A stretch of DNA of 64,000 nucleotides from Candidatus Poribacteria bacterium (GCA_026004875.1 BPJZ01000002.1:62001-126000); one strand, 5' to 3'; positions 19,752 to 28,820 are shown, counted from the first letter of the stretch. Numbers and translations are program-made. The notes: generated by a model from the sequence alone, not told the origin.

Positions 19752-20906
19752 ATGCCGTTCGATGTTGGGACGGTGCGTTTAGAGTTTCCGCTTGTTCGGG
19801 AGGTCGTCTACCTGAACACCGGGACGGCGGGCCTATGCCCGCTCTCGGTGGCCGAGAAGCTTTGGGAGTCCATTCGGGCGTTCGAGGTGGGGGGCGAAGT
19901 GGAGTGGCCGGAGGCGGTCCGCCGGATGGAGGAGGGCCGGGAACGGCTCGCCCAATTCCTTCACACCGACCCTTCGCGGCTGGCCTTCACTCGGAACGCC
20001 ACCGACGGGGTCAACCTGGTGGTGGAGGGGATCGCCTGGCGGCCTGGGGATGAGGTGCTCCTCTCGGCGGAGGAGCATCCGGCCATGCTGTTCCCTTGGA
20101 CTTATCTGGCCCAACGGAAGGGAGTGCGCCTCCGACGCTTTCCGGTTGGGATGACCCCTCAAGAGACCCTTGAAACGGTGCAGCAGATGGCCACCGAGGC
20201 GACTCGTCTGGTCGCTACCAGTCATGTCAGCTCGGTCACGGGGAAGCGAATTCCGGTCGCTGAGATCGGCCGTTGGTGTCGAGAGGCGGGCATTCTCACC
20301 CTCGTAGACGGCGCTCAGGCGGTCGGACAGATTCCGGTCGCTCTGGAGACGCTCCCCGTGGACTACTACGTCGGCAACGTGCACAAATGGCTTCACGGCC
20401 CCAAGGGGGTGGGGTTTTTAGCCGTCTCACCGGACGCCCTGGAGCCGTTGGAGCCCACCTGGGTGGGAGCAGGGAGCGGGAGCTATTCGCCGGAGAAGGG
20501 GTTTCGTCCGCGCTCTGATGCCCGTTGTTTTGAGTACGGAACACGGGACTTCGGTCGGTACGGCGCTCTTCCGGCGCTCTTTGACTGGTACCAGCGGCTG
20601 GGATGGGAAGAGATTTGGCGCTGGATGCAGTACCTGACCCGCTACCTGCGGACTCGGCTCGGGGAGCTTCCAGCGGTGCGCTCGCACACGCCATTGCTGT
20701 TCGAGTACTCCTCGGCGATGACCACCGTCTCGGTGGAGGGCGTCGGTGGACAGCGGTTAGTAGATCGGCTCTGGGAGCTTCACGCCATTCGGCTCCGATA
20801 CGTCCCGGAGGTGGACGGGATTCGCATCTCGACGACGCTGTTTAACACCCGCGCTGAAGTGGATCGGTTGGTCGAAGCGCTGGCCCAAGAGTGCCGCGCA
20901 AAGTAA
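19752..20906 (+). CDS. Aminotransferase class V (PLP-dependent)
   Basis: Fold-type I PLP enzyme of 384 residues, related to cysteine desulfurases and isopenicillin-N epimerase-like proteins. The PLP lysine is in VGNVHKWLHGPKG near residue 217. Other marks are YLNTGTAGLCPLS at the N-terminus, NATDGVNLVVEG, TSHVSSVTGKRIPV and LVDGAQAVGQI (the Asp that pairs with the PLP nitrogen). Reaction unknown: desulfurase, lyase and epimerase activities all occur in this group. It lies 30 bases after the TIM barrel gene. Confidence 0.88.
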   Translation: MPFDVGTVRLEFPLVREVVYLNTGTAGLCPLSVAEKLWESIRAFEVGGEVEWPEAVRRMEEGRERLAQFLHTDPSRLAFTRNATDGVNLVVEGIAWRPGDEVLLSAEEHPAMLFPWTYLAQRKGVRLRRFPVGMTPQETLETVQQMATEATRLVATSHVSSVTGKRIPVAEIGRWCREAGILTLVDGAQAVGQIPVALETLPVDYYVGNVHKWLHGPKGVGFLAVSPDALEPLEPTWVGAGSGSYSPEKGFRPRSDARCFEYGTRDFGRYGALPALFDWYQRLGWEEIWRWMQYLTRYLRTRLGELPAVRSHTPLLFEYSSAMTTVSVEGVGGQRLVDRLWELHAIRLRYVPEVDGIRISTTLFNTRAEVDRLVEALAQECRAK

Positions 20907-20932
20907 GCTTAGTCGTGAGGAGAGGGGTCTCT

Positions 20933-22133
20933 GTGAAGCAGGTAGTTCAGCCCCGGATTCGTGGGTTCATTGCAACCAACGCCCATCCGGAGGGATGTCG
21001 CCGAAGCGTCCTAGCCCAAATTGAGAAGACCCAATCGTTAGGGGTGGAGGAGGACGGCTTCCGGACGCTGGTGATCGGCGCCTCAACCGGCTACGGCTTG
21101 GCGAGTCGGATCGTTGCCGCCTTTGGGTTTCGATCCCCGACGGTGGGCATCTTCTACGAACGTCCAGCGGACGAACGTCGGACCGCCACTGCGGGGGTAC
21201 TACAACGCGGTCGCCTTTCACGAAGCGGCCGCTAAGGCCGGTCTTCCCGCCTACAGCCTGAACGGGGACGCCTTCTCCGACTCGCTCAAGGAGGAGGCCC
21301 TGCGTCTCATCCAGGAGAAGCTGGGAGGGGTAGACCTGGTGATCTACTCGTTGGCGGCGCCGCGCCGGATTCATCCCAAGACGGGCGTCGTCCATCAGTC
21401 GGTGCTGAAGCCGACCGGAGAGCCCTTCACCAGCAAGACGATCGATCTGAACACCGGTCAGATCAGCGAAATTACCCTGGAGCCGGCCTCCGGGCGGGAG
21501 GTAGCCGATACGATCGAGGTGATGGGCGGCGAAGACTTCGCCATGTGGATCGACGCGCTCCTGCGTGCCGACCTTTTGGCCCCCGGAGCGCGGGCAGCGG
21601 CCTTCTCGTACATCGGCCCGGAGCTAACCCACCCGGTTTATCGGGATGGAAGCATCGGCGAGGCCAAGCGCCATTTGGAGCTGACCGCTCAGAACCTTCG
21701 CAAGCGATTGGAGGAGGCGATCGACGGAGCGGCCTACGTCAGCGTGAACAAAGCGGTGGTGACCCAGGCCTCCGCAGCGATCCCCGTCGTACCGCTTTAT
21801 CTGAGCATCCTCTATCCGGTCATGGAAGAGCGCGGGGTACACGAAGCCCCGATCGATCAGATGAACCGGCTCCTGCGAGACCACCTGGCGCCAGGCCGCC
21901 AGCCGCAACTGGACGAGGAAGGACGAATCCGCCTGGACGACAAGGAACTGCGCCCAGACGTCCAAGCCGAAGTGCTCCGCCGATGGGAACAGATCACCAC
22001 TGAAACCCTCGATCAACTCGCCGACTTCCGGCGGTTCCAGCGGGAGTTCCGGCAGCTCTTCGGCTTCGAAGTGGAAGGTGTGGACTACACTCAGCCGGTA
22101 GAGGTGGACCTGCGGTTGCCCGAAAACGGATAG
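20933..22133 (+). CDS. fabV: Trans-2-enoyl-CoA/ACP reductase FabV (one apparent frameshift)
   Basis: NADH-dependent enoyl reductase that completes each round of fatty acid elongation. The GTG start follows GAGGAGAGGGG. Motifs: VVQPRIRGFIATNAHPEGC, the cofactor site VIGASTGYGLASRI, YSLNGDAFSDSLKEEA, VYSLAAPRR-type segment (here VIYSLAAPRRIHPKTG), EVMGGEDFAMWIDAL and the catalytic Tyr-X8-Lys in YRDGSIGEAK. One extra G in a G5 run (21193-21197) breaks the frame. Correction gives 399 residues, the usual FabV size. Confidence 0.92.
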
Positions 22134-22168
22134 CTCCCTAGGAGCGCTCAAAGGGAAAGGTTAAACCC

Positions 22169-22570
22169 ATGTCGGTGGAACTGATTCAGTCGCTACGCGA
22201 GCAGTACCAGGAGCCGCACGAGCAGGCTATCCTGAACTGGGCGGAGGAGAACGACGTCGAGAACGTCGTCTTTTACCCTCAGAACCATCCAACCGTTCTG
22301 ATCACCTGGATCTCCCCCGATCCGGAGGGACGAGAGCTGTTCCGGGAGATCGACATCGTCTTCGATCGCTCCGGCGGGGTGCGAGTCTCCGGCGGAGCGA
22401 TGTACCACGCACCGACCTACCACCTGGCCTGGCTGCCGGTCCGCCACGGCAAAAAGGAGGAGATCGCCCACCTCCTGGGCGAGCTTAAACCCCAAGTGGA
22501 CCAGCTTCGGTTTGAAGACATGACCGACATGGATGCCTATCTGGGGATCCTGCTGGACCTAGCCTTTTAG
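22169..22570 (+). CDS. Conserved-looking hypothetical protein
   Basis: A 133-residue soluble acidic protein that I do not recognise. It has no signal peptide or membrane helix. A basic and tryptophan-containing middle (TVLITWISPDPEGRELF, HLAWLPVRHGKKEE) alternates strands and helices in an alpha/beta pattern. AAGGGAAAGG precedes the ATG. Codon use matches its neighbours, and it sits between fabV and a TIM barrel gene on the same strand. Confidence 0.75.
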   Translation: MSVELIQSLREQYQEPHEQAILNWAEENDVENVVFYPQNHPTVLITWISPDPEGRELFREIDIVFDRSGGVRVSGGAMYHAPTYHLAWLPVRHGKKEEIAHLLGELKPQVDQLRFEDMTDMDAYLGILLDLAF

Positions 22571-22669
22571 CTCTCGGCCGCCTGAAACGGATGCCTTTTC
22601 TCAGGAGTTTGGGTACAGTAGCCTCGGTTAAGAGGAGGCGACAGGTTTTTCTTGGCAGAGAGGGAAGCA

Positions 22670-23560
22670 ATGTACCCGTCCCTGACCGAGCTTTCGATTC
22701 GCGCGGCCTTTCCGACGATCGTCGAGGCGCTGCGGGCCTGTGAAGTGAGCGCTGTGGAGTTGAGCCTTTCTCGGGAGATGCGAGTCAACGCCGTGGACGG
22801 CGGAGAGCCGTTCGTGCTCGACTCACCCCAGGAGGTGGAGCGGTACCGGAAGCACCTGGAGGCGCACAGGGTTCGCCCGGCGGGGTTTTTGCTAGGCCCC
22901 GCCTTTTCGGCGGACGGAGAGGTCACCGAAGGGGTCGAGTGGATCGTCCGGGCGGTTCGCGCCGCAGAAGGGCTGGGAATGGCCGCCATTCGGATTGACT
23001 CGATCCTGATCGGCGACTCACGCGAGGTGAGCGTATCGCGCCGACGGGAGATCTTCGTTGAGGGCCTTCTCCGAGTCTTGGAGAAGACGCCCGAGAGCTC
23101 TATCGGGCTAGGGATCGAGAACCACGGCGCCGGCGGGAACAATCTAGAGTTCCTGGAAGGGGTCTTTGAAGGGGTCGGCTCCGAACGGATCGGTTCGACG
23201 ATGGATATGGGCAACTTCTATTGGTCCGGGCTGCCCCTGAGCGAGGTCTATCGCGTTCTGGAGCGACTGGCCCCGCGCACCAAGCACACCCACGTCAAGA
23301 ACATCCGCTATCCTGAGGAGATGCGCGAGGTTCAGCGCCCTGTCGGATGGGAGTACGGCCGGTACTGCTGTCCCCTGGCGGACGGAGACATCGATCTAAA
23401 ACGAGTGATCGGGTTCCTGAAAGAGGCGGGCTACCAGGGCGACCTTTCCGTGGAGGACGAATCGCTGGGCCGTTTTCCGCCGGAGCAGCGGCCGGAGATC
23501 CTCAAACAGGACGCTGCCTTTTTAAAGGCCACCCTTCTGGAGATGGGGATACCCGGTTAG
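22670..23560 (+). CDS. Sugar phosphate isomerase/epimerase-like TIM barrel
   Basis: A 296-residue xylose-isomerase-like TIM barrel protein, intact. Metal-ligand regions are GLGIENHGAGGNN (Glu and His), STMDMGNFYWSG (Asp), THVKNIRYPE (His) and LSVEDESLGRF (Glu). AGAGGGA lies five bases before ATG 22670. A TTG at 22652 in frame is less likely. Its stop overlaps the stop of hemA on the other strand (23557-23560). It is the second such barrel within 4 kb. Confidence 0.88.
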   Translation: MYPSLTELSIRAAFPTIVEALRACEVSAVELSLSREMRVNAVDGGEPFVLDSPQEVERYRKHLEAHRVRPAGFLLGPAFSADGEVTEGVEWIVRAVRAAEGLGMAAIRIDSILIGDSREVSVSRRREIFVEGLLRVLEKTPESSIGLGIENHGAGGNNLEFLEGVFEGVGSERIGSTMDMGNFYWSGLPLSEVYRVLERLAPRTKHTHVKNIRYPEEMREVQRPVGWEYGRYCCPLADGDIDLKRVIGFLKEAGYQGDLSVEDESLGRFPPEQRPEILKQDAAFLKATLLEMGIPG

Positions 23561-24810
23561 TCCTCCGAGGAGGAAGGCGTCTCTTCTGGGAGTCCAAAGA
23601 GCCGACGGATCGTCCGGAGCGCTTGTTGGTCCTGAGGGTCAAGGCTTCGGATCGCCGTGGTCGGGCGGTGGAGAAACTTCGCTAGCAAGCGCCTGGAGAC
23701 CTCCTCGACGGCCTGGTACTGCTCTTCGGTCAGGCGGGGCCGGAGTCGTTCCAGCTCCTTTTGTCGCAGTTCCTCGTACTGGGCGCGGAAGGCTTTGATC
23801 AACTCCACCAGAGGCCGGGAGGCGTGCCAAGAGGCCAGCTCGGCGACCTCTTCGGCAACGATCGCTTCTGCTTGGGGGGCCTCCTGTCGGCGTCGTCCGA
23901 GATTTTCTTCGACGATCGTTTGCAGGTCGTCCATCGCGTAGAGCGTGACGGTTGGAAGCTCGCCTAGCGCTGGATCCACATTGCGCGGGTGGCCCAGGTC
24001 CACGATCAGCCGCGGCCGATCCGCGAACAGAGCCCCCTCCCGACGGGAGAAGATCGGATGGGGCGCGTCGCTGGCGGTCACCACGATCTCCGCGGCGGAA
24101 AGCGCCTGTGAAACCAAGGTGTAAGCGACCGGCTGGGCTCGGTACCGGCTGGCAAACTGCGCCGCTCGCTGGGGCGATCGGCTGACGATGTACAGCGCTC
24201 GGACGGACGGCGGTTGCAGGTAGGCGGCCACCTGCTCAGCGATCTCGCCCGTTCCCACCAGGAGTGCGGAGCGCTCTTCCAGTGGGGCGAGCCGCTCCCG
24301 GCAGAGCTCGTAGGTAATCGAAGCCAACGAGACAGAACCGGCGCCAATCTGGGTCTCTGTCCGAACGCGCTTGGCCGTCGCAAAGCACCGCTGGGCTACC
24401 TCGCTCAGAAAGACGCCAATCCCCCCTTCCTCGCGGGAGAGCTCGACGGCGGCCTTGACCTGCCCGAGGACCTCCGGTTCTCCCAAGACCATCGAGTCCA
24501 AGCCGGCGGCCACGCGGAACAGATGCCGCACCGCGTCGGCGTCCTGATAGAGATACCAACAATCGCCGACCGGCTCGATGCCGGCAAGACGGTGAAGTCC
24601 CGCGCGCAGAGCTTGAGAAAGGATCGGCAAGGGACGGCCGGCCCCATAGACCTCCACCCGATTGCAGGTGGAGAGGACCAGCACTTCAGGGATGCCCGCC
24701 CGAAGCAGCTCTCGAATCAGCTCCCGCCCCTCACGAACGGATCGGGAGACCCGCTCGCGCAGCTCCAGCGGAGCCGTCCGATGGTTGATCCCCAGCACCA
24801 GAAAATGCAC
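23557..24810 (-). CDS. hemA: Glutamyl-tRNA reductase (HemA)
   Basis: First committed enzyme of C5-pathway tetrapyrrole synthesis, reducing glutamyl-tRNA to glutamate-1-semialdehyde with NADPH. It has 417 residues. The N-terminus reads GINHRTAPLELRERVS, the catalytic cysteine is Cys49 in LSTCNRVEVYG, and the NADPH fold has ALLVGTGEIAEQVAAYL. A C-terminal dimerisation helix domain is present. It follows the ahbAB gene by 45 bases, linking entry into the pathway with its late steps. Confidence 0.96.
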   Translation of the reverse strand: MHFLVLGINHRTAPLELRERVSRSVREGRELIRELLRAGIPEVLVLSTCNRVEVYGAGRPLPILSQALRAGLHRLAGIEPVGDCWYLYQDADAVRHLFRVAAGLDSMVLGEPEVLGQVKAAVELSREEGGIGVFLSEVAQRCFATAKRVRTETQIGAGSVSLASITYELCRERLAPLEERSALLVGTGEIAEQVAAYLQPPSVRALYIVSRSPQRAAQFASRYRAQPVAYTLVSQALSAAEIVVTASDAPHPIFSRREGALFADRPRLIVDLGHPRNVDPALGELPTVTLYAMDDLQTIVEENLGRRRQEAPQAEAIVAEEVAELASWHASRPLVELIKAFRAQYEELRQKELERLRPRLTEEQYQAVEEVSRRLLAKFLHRPTTAIRSLDPQDQQALRTIRRLFGLPEETPSSSED

Positions 24811-24855
24811 AAAGCTCGCCTCGTCTCTCCGGTGATCGCTCGGACACGAACTATT

Positions 24856-25938
24856 TTACCGTAAGATCTTCGCCGGGAAACCTTCACTCAAGGCCGTTCC
24901 GGACTTGTACTTGGCACACCAGCGGCCGTAGTCCTCGGTGAAGTATTGGAGCCGAACCTTCTTGAACTCCCGGAGGCTGTAAAGCATCCGGTACTCGTGG
25001 ATTCCGGTCTCCTCTTCGATCGCTCGGGCGACGGCTTCGCACTCCTCCCGGCTGCGTCCGTGGATCATCGTGAAGATGCTGTACGGCCAATCGGGATAGG
25101 TAGGACGGCGGTAACAGTGGGAGACGGCGCGATAGGCGGCCATCCGCTCGCCGATCTCATCGGCCCGCTCCGGCGGCACCGCCCAGACGGCCATGGCGTT
25201 GGCACGGAATCCGGCCCGCTGATGGCGCAGGATCGCTGCAAAGCGACGCATTCGCTTGGTTTGTTGGAACTCCTCAGCGATCTGGAACAGGCGGGATTGA
25301 GAAACTCCTAGCCGCTCCGCCGGCCTTCGGAACGGCTCCTCGACCAGCTCGATCTGTTCCTGCATTGCCCGGACGAACTCTTTGTCAAACTCGCTCAGAG
25401 GGGGCGGCTCCTCCCGAACCGGCCGGCGGAAGCCCTTGTCCTCAGAGGTGGCCGTCGGGGGCGCCTCGCCGGCTACGTCCAGCTTGACGCCGATCTTGTA
25501 GAGGACCAACGTCGGCAACATCCGGTAGACCGCCCCGCTCTCGCGGGCCAGAATCGCTACGTCCTCCTCCGGCTCATGGCCAGGAGGAACGGCGATCGTG
25601 AACCAGAGGTTGTACTCATGATTCCGCTCGTAGTTGTGGCTGACCCCCGGATGCCGGTTCACGATCCGGGCCGTCTCGATCAGCTCGGCCGGCGCCACCT
25701 TAAAGGCGACCAAGCTGCTCTTGTAGCCCAACGCTCGAGTGTCAAAGATCGCGCTGATCTGGCGGATGATCTGCGCCCGCCGGAGCCGGATCGTCCGACG
25801 GAGCGCCTCCTCCTCCGAGATGCCGACCATCTCCCCCAGGACTCGAAACGGGCGTTCCGTCAGCGGAAACGCCTCCTGCATCCGATTCAACAGCTTTCCG
25901 TCAACGGCGTCGATCTCTACGCTCGCGGCAACCGCCAT
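24856..25938 (-). CDS. ahbAB: Siroheme decarboxylase, fused AhbA-AhbB
   Basis: About 360 residues, made of two Lrp/AsnC-like siroheme decarboxylase units in tandem (roughly residues 1-165 and 185-355). Each has a DNA-binding-type helix-turn-helix followed by a ferredoxin-like half. Signatures are GVSHNYERNHEYNLWFTIA in the first unit, and AVSHCYRRPTYPDWPYSIF and TMIHGRSREECEA in the second. The AhbAB complex decarboxylates siroheme to didecarboxysiroheme; normally two genes encode it. ATG 25938 lies four bases after the hemQ stop, with an alternative GTG at 25950. Confidence 0.9.
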   Translation of the reverse strand: MAVAASVEIDAVDGKLLNRMQEAFPLTERPFRVLGEMVGISEEEALRRTIRLRRAQIIRQISAIFDTRALGYKSSLVAFKVAPAELIETARIVNRHPGVSHNYERNHEYNLWFTIAVPPGHEPEEDVAILARESGAVYRMLPTLVLYKIGVKLDVAGEAPPTATSEDKGFRRPVREEPPPLSEFDKEFVRAMQEQIELVEEPFRRPAERLGVSQSRLFQIAEEFQQTKRMRRFAAILRHQRAGFRANAMAVWAVPPERADEIGERMAAYRAVSHCYRRPTYPDWPYSIFTMIHGRSREECEAVARAIEEETGIHEYRMLYSLREFKKVRLQYFTEDYGRWCAKYKSGTALSEGFPAKILR

Positions 25939-25942
25939 GGCG

Positions 25943-26671
25943 CTACCCACCCAAGCTTTCTAACACCGACTCGATCTCCCCTCGGATACAGGTGAAGATC
26001 GGCGTGTCTCGAACGGTATATTGACTCGCCTGAGACTCCCGGAGCTCCATGACCAGGTCCACAAAATCGTCGAGGTGGTTCGTCTCAAAGGCAAGCATGA
26101 ACTCCTGATCGTCCAGACCAAAGGAGTAGGTCGTATTCAGCTTAACCGTCGGGTACTTGTGGCCGATCTCGATATGCTCGTTCATCATCCCCTGACGGGT
26201 GTGCTGAGTCAGCAGATACCAGTCACGGGACTTAACGAACGGGTAGACCAGCAGGTACTTGGCGTTGGAGACGCGAATCTCCAGGCGGGTCCCCTCCTGG
26301 TCCTCGTGGACGTGCTCGTCCACATACACAGAGCGCTTGGTCATCGAAAGGTAGCTATAGCTGGGTTGGACGTACTGGCCGAATCCGGTCCGGGCCAGCT
26401 CGGTAGACATCTCCACAAAATCTTCAATTCGGTAGCTGATGCGCCAGAGCATAAAGTCGGCATCGGCCCGAATTCCAAAGAGCGTGTAGGGGTAGAGAAG
26501 GATTCGCTGCCGCCACTGGTGATAGACGCTCAACCACTCTTCGACGCCCTGTTGTCGCTCCTCTTTGGGGAGCCGTCGCCAGGCGGGGTCCACCTTGTAG
26601 AAGACGAAGTTGACAAACTGGCGACGCTGGCGCTCTTGCCCTTCGGGCCGCTCCTTGGGATAGCGGGACAT
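25943..26671 (-). CDS. hemQ: Chlorite-dismutase-family coproheme decarboxylase (HemQ/ChdC-like)
   Basis: A 242-residue Cld-family protein. Tyr143 in LLVYPFVKSRDWYLL aligns with the catalytic Tyr of coproheme decarboxylases and His166 in GMMNEHIEIGHKY with the proximal haem ligand. It ends with QYTVRDTPIFTCI, common in HemQ proteins. The Arg typical of true chlorite dismutases near the distal site is not evident, so decarboxylation of coproheme to haem is the likely role. ATG 26671 has GGGAGGAG upstream. Neighbours are ahbAB and hemA. Confidence 0.88.
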   Translation of the reverse strand: MSRYPKERPEGQERQRRQFVNFVFYKVDPAWRRLPKEERQQGVEEWLSVYHQWRQRILLYPYTLFGIRADADFMLWRISYRIEDFVEMSTELARTGFGQYVQPSYSYLSMTKRSVYVDEHVHEDQEGTRLEIRVSNAKYLLVYPFVKSRDWYLLTQHTRQGMMNEHIEIGHKYPTVKLNTTYSFGLDDQEFMLAFETNHLDDFVDLVMELRESQASQYTVRDTPIFTCIRGEIESVLESLGG

Positions 26672-26708
26672 CGGCGGGTGCTCCTCCCTCCGGTAGGAAC
26701 CAAACAGA

Positions 26709-27767
26709 TTACGGCACGGAGACGGCGAGAAGCTCCTTGGCTTCGGGCGAATCCGGCGCGACGCCCTTGAACTCCATCGGCGGTTCTTCAACACCGAAGT
26801 TCTCTGCAGAAAGCTCCTCGAGCCGCTGCATCTCTTCCGGGGTGATCTCCGGGCACTCCGAGGTCTTGGCAAACTCGACGATCTGGGACTCCTCATAGAT
26901 ATTCGGCAGGACGGTCAGCACCTGGGGCTCCATCAGCAGCCACTTCAGGGCCATCTGCCCGATGGTCGTCCCCGGGTGGTTTTCCGTCAAGAAGCGGATC
27001 GTCTCCAGCTTTTTCAGCCCGTTGATCAACCAAGACCGGGGGCGGTGGCGGCGATGATCCCCTTTGGGGAAAACGGTCTCCTGGGTGTACCGCCCCTCCA
27101 GGAGTCCGGAGGAATGAGGTACTCGCACCAGGACGCCGGTGCCGGTGCGCTTTGCCTCTCCGATCAACGGCCTGCCCGGATACTGCTCAAAGAGATTGTG
27201 GATAATCTGGATCGTATTGGGGCGCCGACGGCGCATCGCCGCGGTGCCTTCGACCAGCCAACCGTTCGAGGGGCCAAGCGCCACTCCAAAGGCGCGAATC
27301 TTCCCCTCCTCCTGCAACCGGTGCAGCGTGGCGTAAAGGTCGTCGTTCAGCACTGAGTCGTACTTGATGTTGTGGACCTGATAGAGGTCGATGGTCTCGC
27401 GCTTGAGCCGTTTGAGACTCTGCTCACAGGCAAAGCGGATGTACTCTGGCGCCCAATTCTGGGGAAGCTCCCGCTGGCCGCGGGGCAGGCCCTTGTCGTA
27501 CTGATAAAAATCGTAGCCGAACTTGGTGCCGATCACGACTTGGTCGGACATCTCCGCGAAGGCCTGGGCCAGGAGCGTTTCGCCACGTCCGTTGCCGTAG
27601 GTGTCGGCGGTATCAAAGTAAGTGATACCTTCCTCATAAGCGCGCCGGAGCAGCCGAACCGCCTCAGCGTCGGTATAGTTGCCCCACCACCCGGCGCTGA
27701 CCGTCCAGACGCCGAAGCCGACCTCGGAGACGCGAATATCCGTGCGGGGGATCGTTCGATACTTCAT
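26709..27767 (-). CDS. Aldo/keto reductase
   Basis: NADPH-dependent (beta/alpha)8 oxidoreductase, 352 residues from ATG 27767. The catalytic tetrad is visible: Asp52 and Tyr57 in YFDTADTYGNG, Lys82 in IGTKFGYD and His132 in LYQVHN. An in-frame ATG at 27782 would add five residues, but GGTGAGGTGG favours the second start. It ends 37 bases before hemQ and could share its transcript. Its substrate, and any link to haem synthesis, are unknown. Confidence 0.9.
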   Translation of the reverse strand: MKYRTIPRTDIRVSEVGFGVWTVSAGWWGNYTDAEAVRLLRRAYEEGITYFDTADTYGNGRGETLLAQAFAEMSDQVVIGTKFGYDFYQYDKGLPRGQRELPQNWAPEYIRFACEQSLKRLKRETIDLYQVHNIKYDSVLNDDLYATLHRLQEEGKIRAFGVALGPSNGWLVEGTAAMRRRRPNTIQIIHNLFEQYPGRPLIGEAKRTGTGVLVRVPHSSGLLEGRYTQETVFPKGDHRRHRPRSWLINGLKKLETIRFLTENHPGTTIGQMALKWLLMEPQVLTVLPNIYEESQIVEFAKTSECPEITPEEMQRLEELSAENFGVEEPPMEFKGVAPDSPEAKELLAVSVP

Positions 27768-27829
27768 CGCGGGCCACCTCACCGGTTCTCAGGATCCAAA
27801 ACGCCTGTTTTTCCGGCACTCCGTCGAAA

Positions 27830-27858
27830 AGATTAGCACGCCGATCGCTGAACTTCAA
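27830..27858 (-). promoter_or_regulatory. Possible promoter of the aldo/keto reductase-haem operon
   Basis: Read on the minus strand: TTGAAG, 17 bases, TAATCT, about 60 bases before the aldo/keto reductase ATG. The match to the housekeeping consensus is moderate. Confidence 0.35.
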
Positions 27859-27917
27859 GGAGGGATGGAGGGAGGACTCCATCGGCACCGGTCCCTACCG
27901 TCCTGGACCGCGTAGAC

Positions 27918-27950
27918 CAAGAGAAAAGGCGCCGGAGAGCCTCCGGCGCC
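27918..27950 (-). terminator. Intrinsic terminator after the LamG gene
   Basis: A perfect 10-bp stem (GGCGCCGGAG with CTCCGGCGCC, loop of three bases, 27928-27950). On the minus strand it is followed by TTTTCTCTT. It lies 30 bases beyond the stop of the LamG gene and is the clearest terminator in the window. Confidence 0.85.
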
Positions 27951-27979
27951 TGGTGTCTGCCTCATAGATCGAATCGGGT

Positions 27980-28753
27980 TCAGCGGGACTTCAGACCGCC
28001 CCAAGTGGTGGTCAACTTTCCTTGGGGATCAACGCTCAGGACGATCCCGCCGGCCAGCTGGGCGATCTCCTGATCGCTCTTAGCCTCCATCGAGACCCAC
28101 AGCTCGTCCACAACGGCGTTCAGGTAGGAGGCCTGCGAGCTCTTCCGCCAGCCGATGTCCAGGGACGAAACGGCGTCCACGTTGGTTTCGAGGATACCTG
28201 CGCCTACGTCCACGGAGTCGAGCTGGCCGTTGATGTAGAACCGGGCCTCCGCCCCGTCAAAGACGTAAGCAACGTGCTGCCACTCATCCAGGTTCAACGT
28301 GCCGGTGCTGAAGTGGTCCTTGACCCAGTAGGTGGTGAAGACCAACTGACGATCGCGGAAGCCGACCTTCCAGGCGTGATTCGCCTCGGTATTTCCAGTG
28401 CCATCCATCTCCACCAGGTTGGTCCAGCTGTTCATCGCGATCGGTTTGACCCAAGCTCCAACGCTGATCGTATCTACAAACGAGGCGAGGACGTCGGTTT
28501 TCGGCGTCTGGAACGCCGTGGCCCCGTCAAACTCCATCGCCTTCCCGTTCTTTCCATCCACCCATTTGGCGTTCCCGACGACCAGGTTCAGATCGTGGCC
28601 GTATCGGGAGTGGTCTACCAGCGTTTCGCCCTTTCCCTCGTCGAAGGTCAGGATCAGGACGAAGTCCTCCGGCGGCAAACCGCTGAACTGCACCTGCGCC
28701 CACGCGGCCAGCGACAGGATCGCAAACGCTACAGAGATTCCGATGCGTCTCAT
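27980..28753 (-). CDS. Secreted LamG-domain protein with shared C-terminal motif
   Basis: A 257-residue secreted protein: signal peptide (MRRIGISVAFAILSLAAWAQ) followed by a LamG/concanavalin-like domain with LILTFDEGKGETLVDHS, GKNGKAMEFDGATAF, ISVGAWVKP, DEWQHVAYVFDGAEARFYI and VDELWVSMEAKSDQEI. The last 17 residues, DPQGKLTTTWGGLKSR, match the ends of the two proteins at 33172 and 33992. A strong AAAGGAGG site, its own promoter and a terminator make it a single-gene unit. Probably cell-surface or extracellular, possibly carbohydrate-binding. Confidence 0.88.
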   Translation of the reverse strand: MRRIGISVAFAILSLAAWAQVQFSGLPPEDFVLILTFDEGKGETLVDHSRYGHDLNLVVGNAKWVDGKNGKAMEFDGATAFQTPKTDVLASFVDTISVGAWVKPIAMNSWTNLVEMDGTGNTEANHAWKVGFRDRQLVFTTYWVKDHFSTGTLNLDEWQHVAYVFDGAEARFYINGQLDSVDVGAGILETNVDAVSSLDIGWRKSSQASYLNAVVDELWVSMEAKSDQEIAQLAGGIVLSVDPQGKLTTTWGGLKSR

Positions 28754-28820
28754 GGCCTCACACCTCCTTTGAGGAACACGCGGGTTCGACGGCGCGAAAA
28801 CGCTCGCCGCTGTGTCTTTC

